Source: JAVVUQ01 sp036653075
GTDB lineage: Bacteria; Bacillota; Clostridia; Christensenellales; CAG-314
Direction: 5' to 3'
DNA length: 6,962 nucleotides
Assembly: GCA_036653075.1 (NCBI GenBank)
Contig: JAVVUQ010000079.1
Coordinates: 1-6,962, forward strand
This document shows positions 1 to 5,869 of this stretch, piece by piece. The translations under genes were made by a program, and so were the position numbers. Under the pieces are notes generated by a model. It did no database searches, was not told where the DNA came from, and saw nothing but the letters and a program-made list of their open reading frames with translations. Position 1 is the stretch's first letter. Each line of letters opens with the position of its first letter.

Positions 1-1101
1 ACTATCGTGACTATGGCGCTGATTATGACAATTGCAATGGCGACAACTACAACGTTCGCTTGGTTTACAGCAAATTATAATGCGTCAGTTCAACCGATAG
101 AATTGCAAGCAAAAACAATGGGCGGTATTTTGATTTCCGCAACAGGCGTAGAAGGTACATTTAAGGCAGTTTTAAATTCAACTGATATTACAAAGACATA
201 TACAAGCAATTTAAATATGGACGCTATCACTCCGAATGTTGGCGTTGATAAATCTTGGATAAAAGATACAACAAAAGGATTTGAGTTTAAAAAATCCGAT
301 GGAAAATTATTAGATGTTGGCGGAGTTTACGTACCATCAACTGGCGCTGGCGCATATTACGAATTTGAATTGTATATTAAAGCGGAAGAAGCGGTAGACA
401 TTAAGTATTCTGATATAAAAGTTGATGTGCAATCTGCTGGAGCTACAGATAGTATACAAGCTTGGCCGCAAGTGGACGCAACTGGAAAAACTGAAGCAAC
501 TGGAGCAACAGCTGGCGCTTTAGTTGGCGTAGACATTGCTCAATATTTTACTGATGAAGTAAGTTTAAACGCTTACATTAAAGCGTATAGCGTTGCAAAT
601 TTATCATTTGTTAATTGTACATATGATGCGGAAAAGGGCATAGTATTTAACAGTGGTAAAACATATAGCGATATAAAAGTTATAGTTAGTACTGGTAGTC
701 TTATTTATTCACGCGCAAGCAATGCTGCAAGAGTAGCGTTTTTTGATTGTGGCGAAGTAGGAAAGAGCGCAACTACAACTTATAAATGTGTGGTAAATCC
801 AAATAGCGCAAATGGATTTAATGCAGGTAATCTACAACAAGATTATTATAAATATGTAAATGGCGTAGATGCAGTTGTTACTGATGAAACTATTACGCCA
901 TTATATACGACAACAGGCAATATGATAAGTGACGCAACGAACAGCAATTTTATACAAATTGCAGGTAGCAAAACGAATTTGATAATGGTTAGAGTATGGA
1001 TTGAAGGAACGGACGGAGATTGCTTCAATGCAATTTTAAACGATCATCTTACAATTGCATTAGCCTTTAAAGCTACGCAAACGCCAAAGCCAAAGCCGTA
1101 A
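1..1101 (+). CDS. SipW-cognate secreted protein, TasA/camelysin-like paralogue 1 (5' end missing)
   Basis: The reading frame is open to the window edge and gives 366 visible residues. The GTG at 7 is not the true start. Its first residues align with the middle of the signal peptides of the downstream paralogues (TIVTMALIMT here, IATLIALVMT in paralogue 3), so about ten residues lie upstream. The signal ends TTTTFA-WF near visible residue 20, the likely SipW-type cleavage point. Shared blocks follow: GGILIS (41-46), the Y-x-F-x-L-Y strand block (about 119-145), NAARVAF (241-247), NPNSANGFNAGN (267-278) and WIEGTDGDCFNAIL (333-346). It differs from the others in having four cysteines (206, 250, 263, 341) and a TPKPKP tail after the last strand. 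No LPXTG or C-terminal membrane helix is present. Role (inference): a secreted subunit of an extracellular fibre or matrix, processed by the signal peptidase encoded at 5870-6616. Family assignment rests on the signal type and gene context; the exact function is unknown. Confidence 0.85.
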   Translation, partial: TIVTMALIMTIAMATTTTFAWFTANYNASVQPIELQAKTMGGILISATGVEGTFKAVLNSTDITKTYTSNLNMDAITPNVGVDKSWIKDTTKGFEFKKSDGKLLDVGGVYVPSTGAGAYYEFELYIKAEEAVDIKYSDIKVDVQSAGATDSIQAWPQVDATGKTEATGATAGALVGVDIAQYFTDEVSLNAYIKAYSVANLSFVNCTYDAEKGIVFNSGKTYSDIKVIVSTGSLIYSRASNAARVAFFDCGEVGKSATTTYKCVVNPNSANGFNAGNLQQDYYKYVNGVDAVVTDETITPLYTTTGNMISDATNSNFIQIAGSKTNLIMVRVWIEGTDGDCFNAILNDHLTIALAFKATQTPKPKP

Positions 1102-1130
1102 AACTATAACATACTTTCTCCCTTTATATA

Positions 1131-1154
1131 TTTCCCTCTTTTATAGAGAGGAAA
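1131..1154 (+). other. Imperfect hairpin downstream of paralogue 1
   Basis: TTTCCCTCT (1131-1139) pairs with AGAG-A-GGAAA (1145-1154) through nine base pairs with one bulged A and a five-base loop. It begins 29 bases after the stop codon. No T-tract follows, so it is not a canonical intrinsic terminator. It could slow transcription or protect an mRNA 3' end. The rest of the 234-bp gap is very AT-rich and shows only weak promoter-like hexamers (TTGCAA at 1230, TATTAA at 1253, 17 bp apart, four of six matches each). Confidence 0.3.
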
Positions 1155-1280
1155 ATGTAAAAGAAATGAAAAAAATATAATTATTGTAAAAGTATAGTTT
1201 AAATTACAAGAATTGAAGTATTCTATTAATTGCAAAAAATGTTAAATAAATTTATTAATTTTAATTAGTAATAGTCATGA

Positions 1281-1294
1281 GATATTAAAAACGT
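1281..1294 (+). promoter_or_regulatory. Motif GATWWTAAAAACGT shared by two paralogue leaders
   Basis: GATATTAAAAACGT lies 41 bases before the ATG of paralogue 2. The same 14-mer with only two central bases swapped (GATTATAAAAACGT, 4460-4473) lies 47 bases before the ATG of paralogue 4. The similar spacing suggests a common control element or a remnant of gene duplication. The surrounding leaders are otherwise not obviously similar. Chance matching in AT-rich DNA is a real alternative, although the CGT end is less AT-biased. Confidence 0.3.
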
Positions 1295-1335
1295 ATTTTT
1301 ATTTAGCAAATAAATATGAAACTAAAAGGAACAAA

Positions 1336-2301
1336 ATGAGAAAACAAAGACTTTCAGTATTAATTATCTTATTGATTTTAACCGTAATGGCGTCTACAAC
1401 GACGACGTTTGCTTGGTTATCGATTGGAAAAATAGTGAGAGTTGAGTCTGTGGAATTTCAACTTGCAAGTAATGGCGGTCTTGAAATTAGTATTGATGGT
1501 ATGAATTATGTTTCGATTTTAAATAGCGACGATTTAAACGCCTTTTTACCGCAAATATTAGAACGTACTGATTTGCACGGAAATAAAGAAGTATCACAAT
1601 TTTATTTGGATAATGTTACGCCTATATTGACTAATGGCGATTTTGGTAATAAATTAGAATTTCTAACGCTGAATGATAAAGGCAAAATGATAAATGCACT
1701 TCCTTACAACAACTCCACTATGGAAGGTAGCTATTTTCATTTTAATTTAAAGTTTCGAGCAAATTCGGCTGCTAATGTTAAATTAAATAGTTTTCAATTG
1801 TATTCTGCGTTAAGCGGAAATAGAAAGCCTTGCTTTGCTCCTTTTGATATCGATTTATCCAAATATTCTACTGATACGGATTTTATATTCAAAAATAATG
1901 GCGGCATTTTGTTAGGTAATCCGATTCCCGCTAAAATTGAAAACGCTGTGCGATTGGGATTCGTGTCTGATTTTAATATTAATGGCAATACAGTAAATGT
2001 TTTTAATCCTAATTCCGACAAAGGATTTAATAAAGCTAATTTAGCTCAACATTATTACAATTATATGTACAACGCAAGTTTAGGCGACACGCATTACATT
2101 GACGATGTCAACGAAGGCAAGTCTATCAAAGCTATTGTTAATGGAAATACGCAACAGTTACCTTTGGTTACGCTTCAACAAAATGGAAATTACTACTATG
2201 GCGAAATTTCGGTTTACGTTTGGATTGAAGGAAAAGATGGCGATTGCTTTGACGCTATACTTTCCGATTCAATATCATTGGGATTGAGATTCTCTATTTA
2301 A
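1336..2301 (+). CDS. SipW-cognate secreted protein, TasA/camelysin-like paralogue 2
   Basis: This 321-residue protein is the shortest complete family member here. The ATG is preceded by AAAGGA (1325-1330) at five-base spacing. A basic N-terminus (MRKQR) leads into a hydrophobic stretch (about 7-18) ending STTTTFA-WLS (20-29). The usual WF after the cleavage Ala is WL here. Shared blocks are NGGLEIS (46-52), the GSYFHFNLKF strand block (131-140), NAVRLGF (203-209), NPNSDKGFNKANL (224-236) and WIEGKDGDCFDAIL (296-309). It contains two cysteines (166 and the motif Cys 304). There is no cell-wall sorting signal or C-terminal membrane segment. Between the DLSKY segment (173-177) and the NAVRLGF block it has only about 25 residues; paralogue 3 carries its large insertion at this point. 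Predicted role (inference): a secreted, SipW-processed structural protein of an extracellular assembly. No enzymatic motif was seen. Confidence 0.85.
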   Translation: MRKQRLSVLIILLILTVMASTTTTFAWLSIGKIVRVESVEFQLASNGGLEISIDGMNYVSILNSDDLNAFLPQILERTDLHGNKEVSQFYLDNVTPILTNGDFGNKLEFLTLNDKGKMINALPYNNSTMEGSYFHFNLKFRANSAANVKLNSFQLYSALSGNRKPCFAPFDIDLSKYSTDTDFIFKNNGGILLGNPIPAKIENAVRLGFVSDFNINGNTVNVFNPNSDKGFNKANLAQHYYNYMYNASLGDTHYIDDVNEGKSIKAIVNGNTQQLPLVTLQQNGNYYYGEISVYVWIEGKDGDCFDAILSDSISLGLRFSI

Positions 2302-2305
2302 CATT

Positions 2306-2341
2306 GGTTATTAATGGCGCTTTTTGCTTAAATTAATTACC
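2306..2341. repeat. Inverted repeat in the 83-bp gap between paralogues 2 and 3
   Basis: GGTTATTAAT (2306-2315) and ATTAATTACC (2332-2341) are complementary at nine of ten positions, around a 16-base loop. It begins just after the stop of paralogue 2. There is no T-tract after the right arm, so it is a poor intrinsic terminator. An operator or an mRNA-processing hairpin is possible. No convincing promoter was found in this short gap, which would allow read-through from paralogue 2 to paralogue 3. Confidence 0.3.
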
Positions 2342-2372
2342 GATGATATGTATAAATTAAATGTATTTTTAC

Positions 2373-2378
2373 AAGGGG
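2373..2378 (+). promoter_or_regulatory. Ribosome binding site that fixes the start of paralogue 3
   Basis: AAGGGG lies six bases before the ATG at 2385. The in-frame ATG at 2361 has no purine-rich site before it and would add eight residues (MYFYKGFY) ahead of the usual basic N-terminus. The start at 2385 gives MRFTLNKK, matching the charged starts of paralogues 2 and 4. Confidence 0.8.
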
Positions 2379-2384
2379 TTTTAT

Positions 2385-4265
2385 ATGAGATTTACTTTAA
2401 ATAAAAAATTTATAGCTACTTTAATTGCGCTTGTTATGACTGTTGCGCTTGCTACTACAACCACGTTTGCTTGGTTTAGCAAAAATACTATTGTTACCGT
2501 CGGCGACTTTCAATCACAGGTAACAGCTAATAAAGGCTTGGAAATCTCCGCTGATGGTATCAATTACCATTCAACTTTATCACAAGAAGATTTGTTCGCC
2601 GCTAACGCTTATTTGAAAAATATCCAACTTCAAGCTTGCACTCCGCAATTAGATTCGACAAACACGCTTTATAATGGCAATATTATTTTAGATAAAAAAC
2701 TTGAACAAGGCAATATATACGCTTACGTAAAAGCCGATCAAGGCGATTATATAACTTTTAAATTGTACTTCCGTTCGGACGTCGCTATGAATGTTAAAAT
2801 TGATAGCTTGGATATTAACTCAGTGTCGCCTATTACCGCTGTATACGATAGCGCTAATTGGGATATTAACTTAAGTCAATATACCGACAACGACATTAGC
2901 GGATTGTCATCTGCTCAAATTACGGCTAACGCCGCAGCTAAAACCGCTTTTTCAGCGCTATTAACTGAGTTTAATGCCTTGACTGCCGCTTATGATTCAG
3001 CAGATGCTCTTAATAATTTAAAAACCGTTTACGATACAACTAAAATTCAAAGTTTTACCACAGTTGAAACTGCTGTTGCAACTTTAACTACTGAGATAAC
3101 TACGCTTGAAAACAATAAGACAAATATTGAAAATGTAATGAATAAAATACATTTTTTAAATATTGCTGTGTCTAACAAGAATGGAATAGCTACCGCTATT
3201 ACAGACTTAGAAACTGCGACAAAAGCTTTAGATAGCACAATTACTATGGCTGCTACTGAAGACGCTACTGCTGCTAATACAGCTATTAATCAAGCAAGAG
3301 GCGCAATCGAATCATTGTATACTAAGTTAAATACCGCTATTACAAGCTTAGAAACTGCGGCTAAAGTTATAGATAGTAAAATAGAATTTGTAAAAAATAG
3401 CGATACATACGGCGAAATTATTATCGCTGCAAGTAAAGCTAAAGATCAATCGGATAAACTACTTAAACTTAATGTCGATACAATAAATAACGCCATAAAA
3501 ACGTATAAAACAGCTACTAATAACACAACTTTAGTCGATAACAGCGCAACTGTAACAGCGGCTACTACCGTTTTATCATCCGTTGATTTTAAAGCTGATT
3601 TAACTGCAAAATATAATTTAGTTAAAACTGCGGTTGCAACTATGGTGACAAACTATAATGCGTCAACTATTGGAAAAACTATAACAGATTCAACTTCAAC
3701 CGTAATTATATCAGATCTTGCAAGCGTTAAAACATTGTTAACAACTGTGGATACTATGATTAAAGATAACGGAAGCGATGTGTTTGGTTTAATCGCTACA
3801 TTTGGTACTATTATGAAAGGTAATCGTATCCCTGCAAGCGCTGCAAATGCAACACGCGTAGCATTTAAAAACGTTGATGCTGGCTCCGCTTGGAGTATTT
3901 ACGATATAAACGCAGCGTTAGGCTTTAATAAAGATAATCTCGCTCGTAATCATTACAATTACGAAATCGGTTATAATAAAGGCGCTGATATTGACACTGA
4001 ATGGGAAAATGCAAAGGACGATACAGCAATTAAGGCATTTAGAGCTAAATATCCTAATTATATAACTAAGTCTGACGTTGTGCAAGCAGCTACACTTACC
4101 GCTTTAGCAACAACTGAGATGCTTACTTTAACAAAAGTTGGCGACCATTATGAGGGCGCAATCGAAGTTATGATATGGATTGAAGGTAAGGACGGAGATG
4201 CTTTTAATTCAATTTTACGTGACAAGTTTGCTACTAAATTCCGCTTTTTTGGAACCGCTGTTTAA
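2385..4265 (+). CDS. SipW-cognate secreted protein with large helical insertion (paralogue 3)
   Basis: This 626-residue protein is nearly twice the size of its paralogues. The start at 2385 is set by AAGGGG at 2373. A basic N-terminus and hydrophobic stretch (about 9-23) end in ATTTTFA-WFS (23-32). Family blocks: KGLEIS (50-55), GDYITFKLYFRS (120-131), NATRVAF (488-494), GFNKDNLARNHYNY (513-526) and WIEGKDGDAFNSIL (598-611). In the last block Ala replaces the motif Cys seen in the other three. Residues about 172-465 are absent from the paralogues. They are rich in Ala, Thr, Asn, Asp, Leu and Lys, contain no Pro, Cys or Trp, and read as a series of amphipathic helices, with two related segments TAITDLETATKALDS (270-284) and TAITSLETAAKVIDS (317-331). 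The family fold thus appears split by a helical bundle or stalk. The only cysteine is C85. Likely role (inference): a SipW-processed extracellular protein, perhaps a spacer, tip or adhesive component of the assembly built by the smaller paralogues. The insertion was not assigned to a known domain; FIVAR-like helical repeats are one possibility to test. Confidence 0.85.
   Translation: MRFTLNKKFIATLIALVMTVALATTTTFAWFSKNTIVTVGDFQSQVTANKGLEISADGINYHSTLSQEDLFAANAYLKNIQLQACTPQLDSTNTLYNGNIILDKKLEQGNIYAYVKADQGDYITFKLYFRSDVAMNVKIDSLDINSVSPITAVYDSANWDINLSQYTDNDISGLSSAQITANAAAKTAFSALLTEFNALTAAYDSADALNNLKTVYDTTKIQSFTTVETAVATLTTEITTLENNKTNIENVMNKIHFLNIAVSNKNGIATAITDLETATKALDSTITMAATEDATAANTAINQARGAIESLYTKLNTAITSLETAAKVIDSKIEFVKNSDTYGEIIIAASKAKDQSDKLLKLNVDTINNAIKTYKTATNNTTLVDNSATVTAATTVLSSVDFKADLTAKYNLVKTAVATMVTNYNASTIGKTITDSTSTVIISDLASVKTLLTTVDTMIKDNGSDVFGLIATFGTIMKGNRIPASAANATRVAFKNVDAGSAWSIYDINAALGFNKDNLARNHYNYEIGYNKGADIDTEWENAKDDTAIKAFRAKYPNYITKSDVVQAATLTALATTEMLTLTKVGDHYEGAIEVMIWIEGKDGDAFNSILRDKFATKFRFFGTAV
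3191..3376 (+). repeat. Diverged internal repeat within paralogue 3
   Basis: The 45-base segments 3191-3235 and 3332-3376 match at 39 positions and are offset by 141 bases (47 codons, in frame). They encode TAITDLETATKALDS and TAITSLETAAKVIDS. DNA-level similarity this high points to fairly recent duplication inside the helical insertion. A weaker pair, ETAVATL (from 3066) and KTAVATM (from 3624), hints at older repeats. Confidence 0.7.
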
Positions 4266-4320
4266 TTATAATCGTTATTGATATTTTTAATAATTGATTA
4301 TTTAATTATAATCGTTATTG
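4261..4320 (+). repeat. 20-bp perfect direct repeat at the stop of paralogue 3
   Basis: TTTAATTATAATCGTTATTG occurs at 4261-4280 and again, identically, at 4301-4320, separated by 20 unrelated AT-rich bases. The first copy contains the TAA stop of paralogue 3 (4263-4265). The period is exactly 40 bp. It may be a slippage or duplication product or a paired protein-binding site. No mobile element flanks it. Confidence 0.75.
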
Positions 4321-4344
4321 TATAAAATAAATTTTGCTAATATT

Positions 4345-4379
4345 CACGTGGCTACCTCCTCAATATTGTTAGACACGTG
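4345..4379. repeat. Paired CACGTG boxes forming a possible stem-loop
   Basis: CACGTG occurs at 4345-4350 and 4374-4379. Each copy is a palindrome, and the two can pair with each other around a 23-base loop. The loop contains CTACCTCCT, which resembles the anti-Shine-Dalgarno sequence, and CAATATTG, itself a palindrome. The CCTCC at 4355-4359 could alternatively pair with GGAGG inside the neighbouring hairpin at 4388-4409. The arrangement suggests a structured RNA leader or operator, but no known RNA family was recognised. Confidence 0.35.
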
Positions 4380-4387
4380 CATATAAA

Positions 4388-4409
4388 CCCTCCCGCTTTT
4401 GCGGGAGGG
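4388..4409 (+). terminator. GC-rich hairpin, possible terminator after paralogue 3
   Basis: CCCTCCCGC, loop TTTT, GCGGGAGGG forms a perfect nine-base-pair stem, 122 bases after the stop of paralogue 3. It stands out in a very AT-rich region. The downstream sequence is A-rich (AAATCTAAAAAA) rather than T-rich, so it lacks the U-tract of a canonical intrinsic terminator. On the opposite strand the hairpin is followed only by TTTATAT. It probably ends or stabilises the upstream transcript, but a mobile palindromic repeat is an alternative. Confidence 0.45.
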
Positions 4410-4459
4410 AAATCTAAAAAATATTTCATAGCATTAATCATAGAAGTATACGTGTTTTT

Positions 4460-4473
4460 GATTATAAAAACGT
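4460..4473 (+). promoter_or_regulatory. Second copy of motif GATWWTAAAAACGT
   Basis: GATTATAAAAACGT lies 47 bases before the ATG of paralogue 4 and matches 12 of 14 bases of the element at 1281-1294. Its AAAAACGT half (4466-4473) can also pair with ACG-TG-TTTTT at 4450-4459, giving an eight-base-pair stem with a two-base bulge. It is a candidate operator, or part of a leader hairpin. No good -35/-10 pair was seen nearby. Confidence 0.3.
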
Positions 4474-4520
4474 TGCAATTATCATTATGTTATGAGCATT
4501 AAATAAAGGAAGTAATTATT

Positions 4521-5552
4521 ATGTTTAGTATGAAGTATTCTGGAAGAAGAATTATCATTGTATCAATCGCTATGGTTATGGCGCTTGCGATGATAGCAAC
4601 TACTACGTATGCTTGGTTTTCAATGAATCAAGAAACGTTCGTAAATGATTTTAACGTACAAGTTACGGCTGAAGATGGTCTTTTAATATCCACTTCCGCA
4701 AAGGGCGTTTATAAAACAACTTTAAATAACGAAGATATCGATGGCGCATATAATCGTTATTATAACGAAACAACCAAAGATTATGGTTTTAGACTTGTTC
4801 CTGTTTCTCTTAAACTGAAAGCTGATGGTTCTATTGATACTACTACGGGATATCAATTTGAAAAACTTAATAAAGAGCTTAATGTGAACAACCCATCTGC
4901 TCCGTATAAAGTGGCAGCTACTGCTTACGCTAATGATAATACAAAAGCTACTGGCGATTATTTCGTGTTTGAAGTATTTTTTAAATCTTCAATCGCTATG
5001 GATATCGTTATGACAAAAACAGACATCAAATCAGCTATCGGCGCAAATCCAACCACTCCACAAGAAATTCCAAACAGTATGGTTGGCATTTTGAAAAATA
5101 AGTACACAACTAACTTTGCTCAAGGCGAAGATAGCGCTACGTTAGCGTTTATAAATAAAGAAAAAATTAAAGCTGAAGCTGCTAACGCTGCTCGTATTGC
5201 CTTTAAAAGCGATACAACAAGTTATGTTATTAATCCAAACGCAACTAAAGGATTTAACGTTGGCAACTTTGCTCAAGATTACTTTAACGCTCACGGAAGA
5301 TATACAATCGCTGATTATCAATATATGAAAGATGAGTATGTTTTAGAAGGCAATAACGTTTTGAAAACTCAAGCAGAATATCAAAAAACTGTTTTGACTA
5401 CGTTAAAGGTAGACGCAGTTGACAATATGTATAAAGGCTCAGTTAAAATCTTTTTATGGATTGATGGAACTGACGGCGATTGCTTTGATAGCATCTTAAA
5501 CGATACTATCGCAACTTGGATGCGGTTTGAAGGGATTATCGTTAATCCATAA
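4521..5552 (+). CDS. SipW-cognate secreted protein, TasA/camelysin-like paralogue 4
   Basis: This 343-residue protein begins at an ATG preceded by AAAGGA (4505-4510) at ten-base spacing. A second in-frame ATG at 4530 is too far from that site. The signal is a basic stretch (KYSGRR, 5-10), a hydrophobic core (about 11-25) and ATTTYA-WFS (26-34). Family blocks: DGLLIS (52-57), GDYFVFEVFFKS (145-156), NAARIAF (222-228), NPNATKGFNVGN (238-249) and WIDGTDGDCFDSIL (313-326), with Asp replacing the usual Glu. The motif Cys 321 is the only cysteine in the protein, so any disulfide would have to be intermolecular. A segment rich in Lys, Asn and Thr (about 95-145) replaces the shorter loop of paralogue 2. 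There is no sorting signal or C-terminal membrane helix. A clear terminator follows, closing this transcription unit before the peptidase gene. Predicted role (inference): a secreted, fibre- or matrix-forming subunit. Confidence 0.85.
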   Translation: MFSMKYSGRRIIIVSIAMVMALAMIATTTYAWFSMNQETFVNDFNVQVTAEDGLLISTSAKGVYKTTLNNEDIDGAYNRYYNETTKDYGFRLVPVSLKLKADGSIDTTTGYQFEKLNKELNVNNPSAPYKVAATAYANDNTKATGDYFVFEVFFKSSIAMDIVMTKTDIKSAIGANPTTPQEIPNSMVGILKNKYTTNFAQGEDSATLAFINKEKIKAEAANAARIAFKSDTTSYVINPNATKGFNVGNFAQDYFNAHGRYTIADYQYMKDEYVLEGNNVLKTQAEYQKTVLTTLKVDAVDNMYKGSVKIFLWIDGTDGDCFDSILNDTIATWMRFEGIIVNP

Positions 5553-5559
5553 CATCTAT

Positions 5560-5590
5560 GCAATTTTATACTTTACTTTAATAAAATTGC
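5560..5590. other. Perfect AT-rich hairpin directly after paralogue 4
   Basis: GCAATTTTAT (5560-5569) and ATAAAATTGC (5581-5590) are perfectly complementary over ten bases around an 11-base loop, beginning seven bases after the stop codon. The stem is AT-rich and is followed by GTTAGTTCTT, not a T-run. It probably works together with the stronger terminator just downstream, or protects the mRNA end. Confidence 0.4.
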
Positions 5591-5611
5591 GTTAGTTCTT
5601 AAAAATTTGTT

Positions 5612-5645
5612 AAGGCTGCAATTTATACGCTTGCAGCCTTTTCAA
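5612..5645 (+). terminator. Intrinsic terminator of paralogue 4
   Basis: AAGGCTGCAA (5612-5621) and TTGCAGCCTT (5631-5640) form a perfect ten-base-pair stem around a nine-base loop, followed by TT-C and further T-rich sequence (TTTT at 5639-5642, partly in the stem). It lies about 60 bases after the stop codon. The upstream A-run (AAAAA at 5600-5605) would let it act on the other strand too. It separates the substrate genes from the peptidase transcript. Confidence 0.75.
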
Positions 5646-5702
5646 TACTTTACTTAAAATAAACAATTTAACAGTTTAACATCGTTTTTGTCGATTATGC
5701 TA

Positions 5703-5721
5703 AACATAAAAGCCTTATGTT
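5703..5721. repeat. Short inverted repeat upstream of the sipW promoter
   Basis: AACATAA (5703-5709) and TTATGTT (5715-5721) are perfect seven-base arms around AAGCC. The repeat sits about 50 bases upstream of the -35 box, so it could be an upstream regulator site. It has no T-tract. The rest of 5641-5769 is AT-rich with no gene seen, apart from an 11-base echo (ATACTTTACTT at 5646) of the hairpin region at 5568. Confidence 0.25.
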
Positions 5722-5769
5722 GCCGATTCATTAATTTATTTAGAAATATTTTATGTAATTAAAAAAATG

Positions 5770-5798
5770 TTGACAAAATAATAAATTAGTGTTACAAT
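5770..5798 (+). promoter_or_regulatory. Consensus sigma-A promoter of sipW (extended -10)
   Basis: A perfect -35 TTGACA (5770-5775), a 17-base spacer and TACAAT (5793-5798) form a strong vegetative promoter. TGT immediately before the -10 supplies the extended TGn element. The predicted start is near 5804-5806, leaving a leader of about 65 bases before the ATG. This is by far the best promoter in the window, so the peptidase is probably expressed independently of the substrate genes. Confidence 0.85.
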
Positions 5799-5808
5799 AC
5801 TAATTGTA
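5793..5808. promoter_or_regulatory. Palindrome overlapping the -10 box, possible operator
   Basis: TACAAT (5793-5798), ACTA, ATTGTA (5803-5808) is a perfect 16-base inverted repeat covering the -10 box and the expected transcription start. A further ATTGTA half-site lies at 5825-5830, inside TAATTGTAT, which is repeated at 5801-5809 and 5823-5831, exactly 22 bases apart. TTGTAT (5826-5831) can also pair with ATACAA downstream (5840-5845). The placement fits a repressor site, but AT-rich composition makes chance likely enough to keep this tentative. Confidence 0.35.
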
Positions 5809-5869
5809 TAATTTGAATAGTATAATTGTATGCTTTCATATACAAATTTTCCGTTAAGGAGTTTAACAA

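Noticed and set aside
7..9. GTG at 7 as the start of the first gene
   Set aside because: The frame continues to the window edge, and the residues here align with the middle of the paralogues' signal peptides. The real start lies upstream.
846..1028. Minus-strand frames opposite the paralogues (846-1028, 1794-2021, 3047-3238, 5381-5563) and opposite sipW (6046-6258)
   Set aside because: All lie antisense within strongly supported coding regions. Two of them (846-1028 and 5381-5563) share a KQSPSVPSIH segment only because they mirror the conserved WIEG/WIDG-x-DGDC motif on the other strand.
2099..2287. Plus-strand 62-codon frame inside paralogue 2
   Set aside because: It is a shifted frame wholly within the C-terminal conserved region of paralogue 2, with no independent start signal.
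2361..2384. ATG at 2361 as the start of paralogue 3
   Set aside because: No ribosome binding site precedes it, and it would add an uncharged MYFYKGFY lead. The ATG at 2385 has AAGGGG at good spacing and restores the family's basic N-terminus.
4298..4350. AGGAGG on the minus strand followed by GTG, as a small reverse gene
   Set aside because: The frame stops after ten codons. The AGGAGG is more simply part of the structured intergenic element.
4460..4501. Sigma-A promoter for paralogue 4 using TTGCAA at 4473
   Set aside because: No acceptable -10 hexamer occurs at 16-18 bases; the sequence there is GCATTA.
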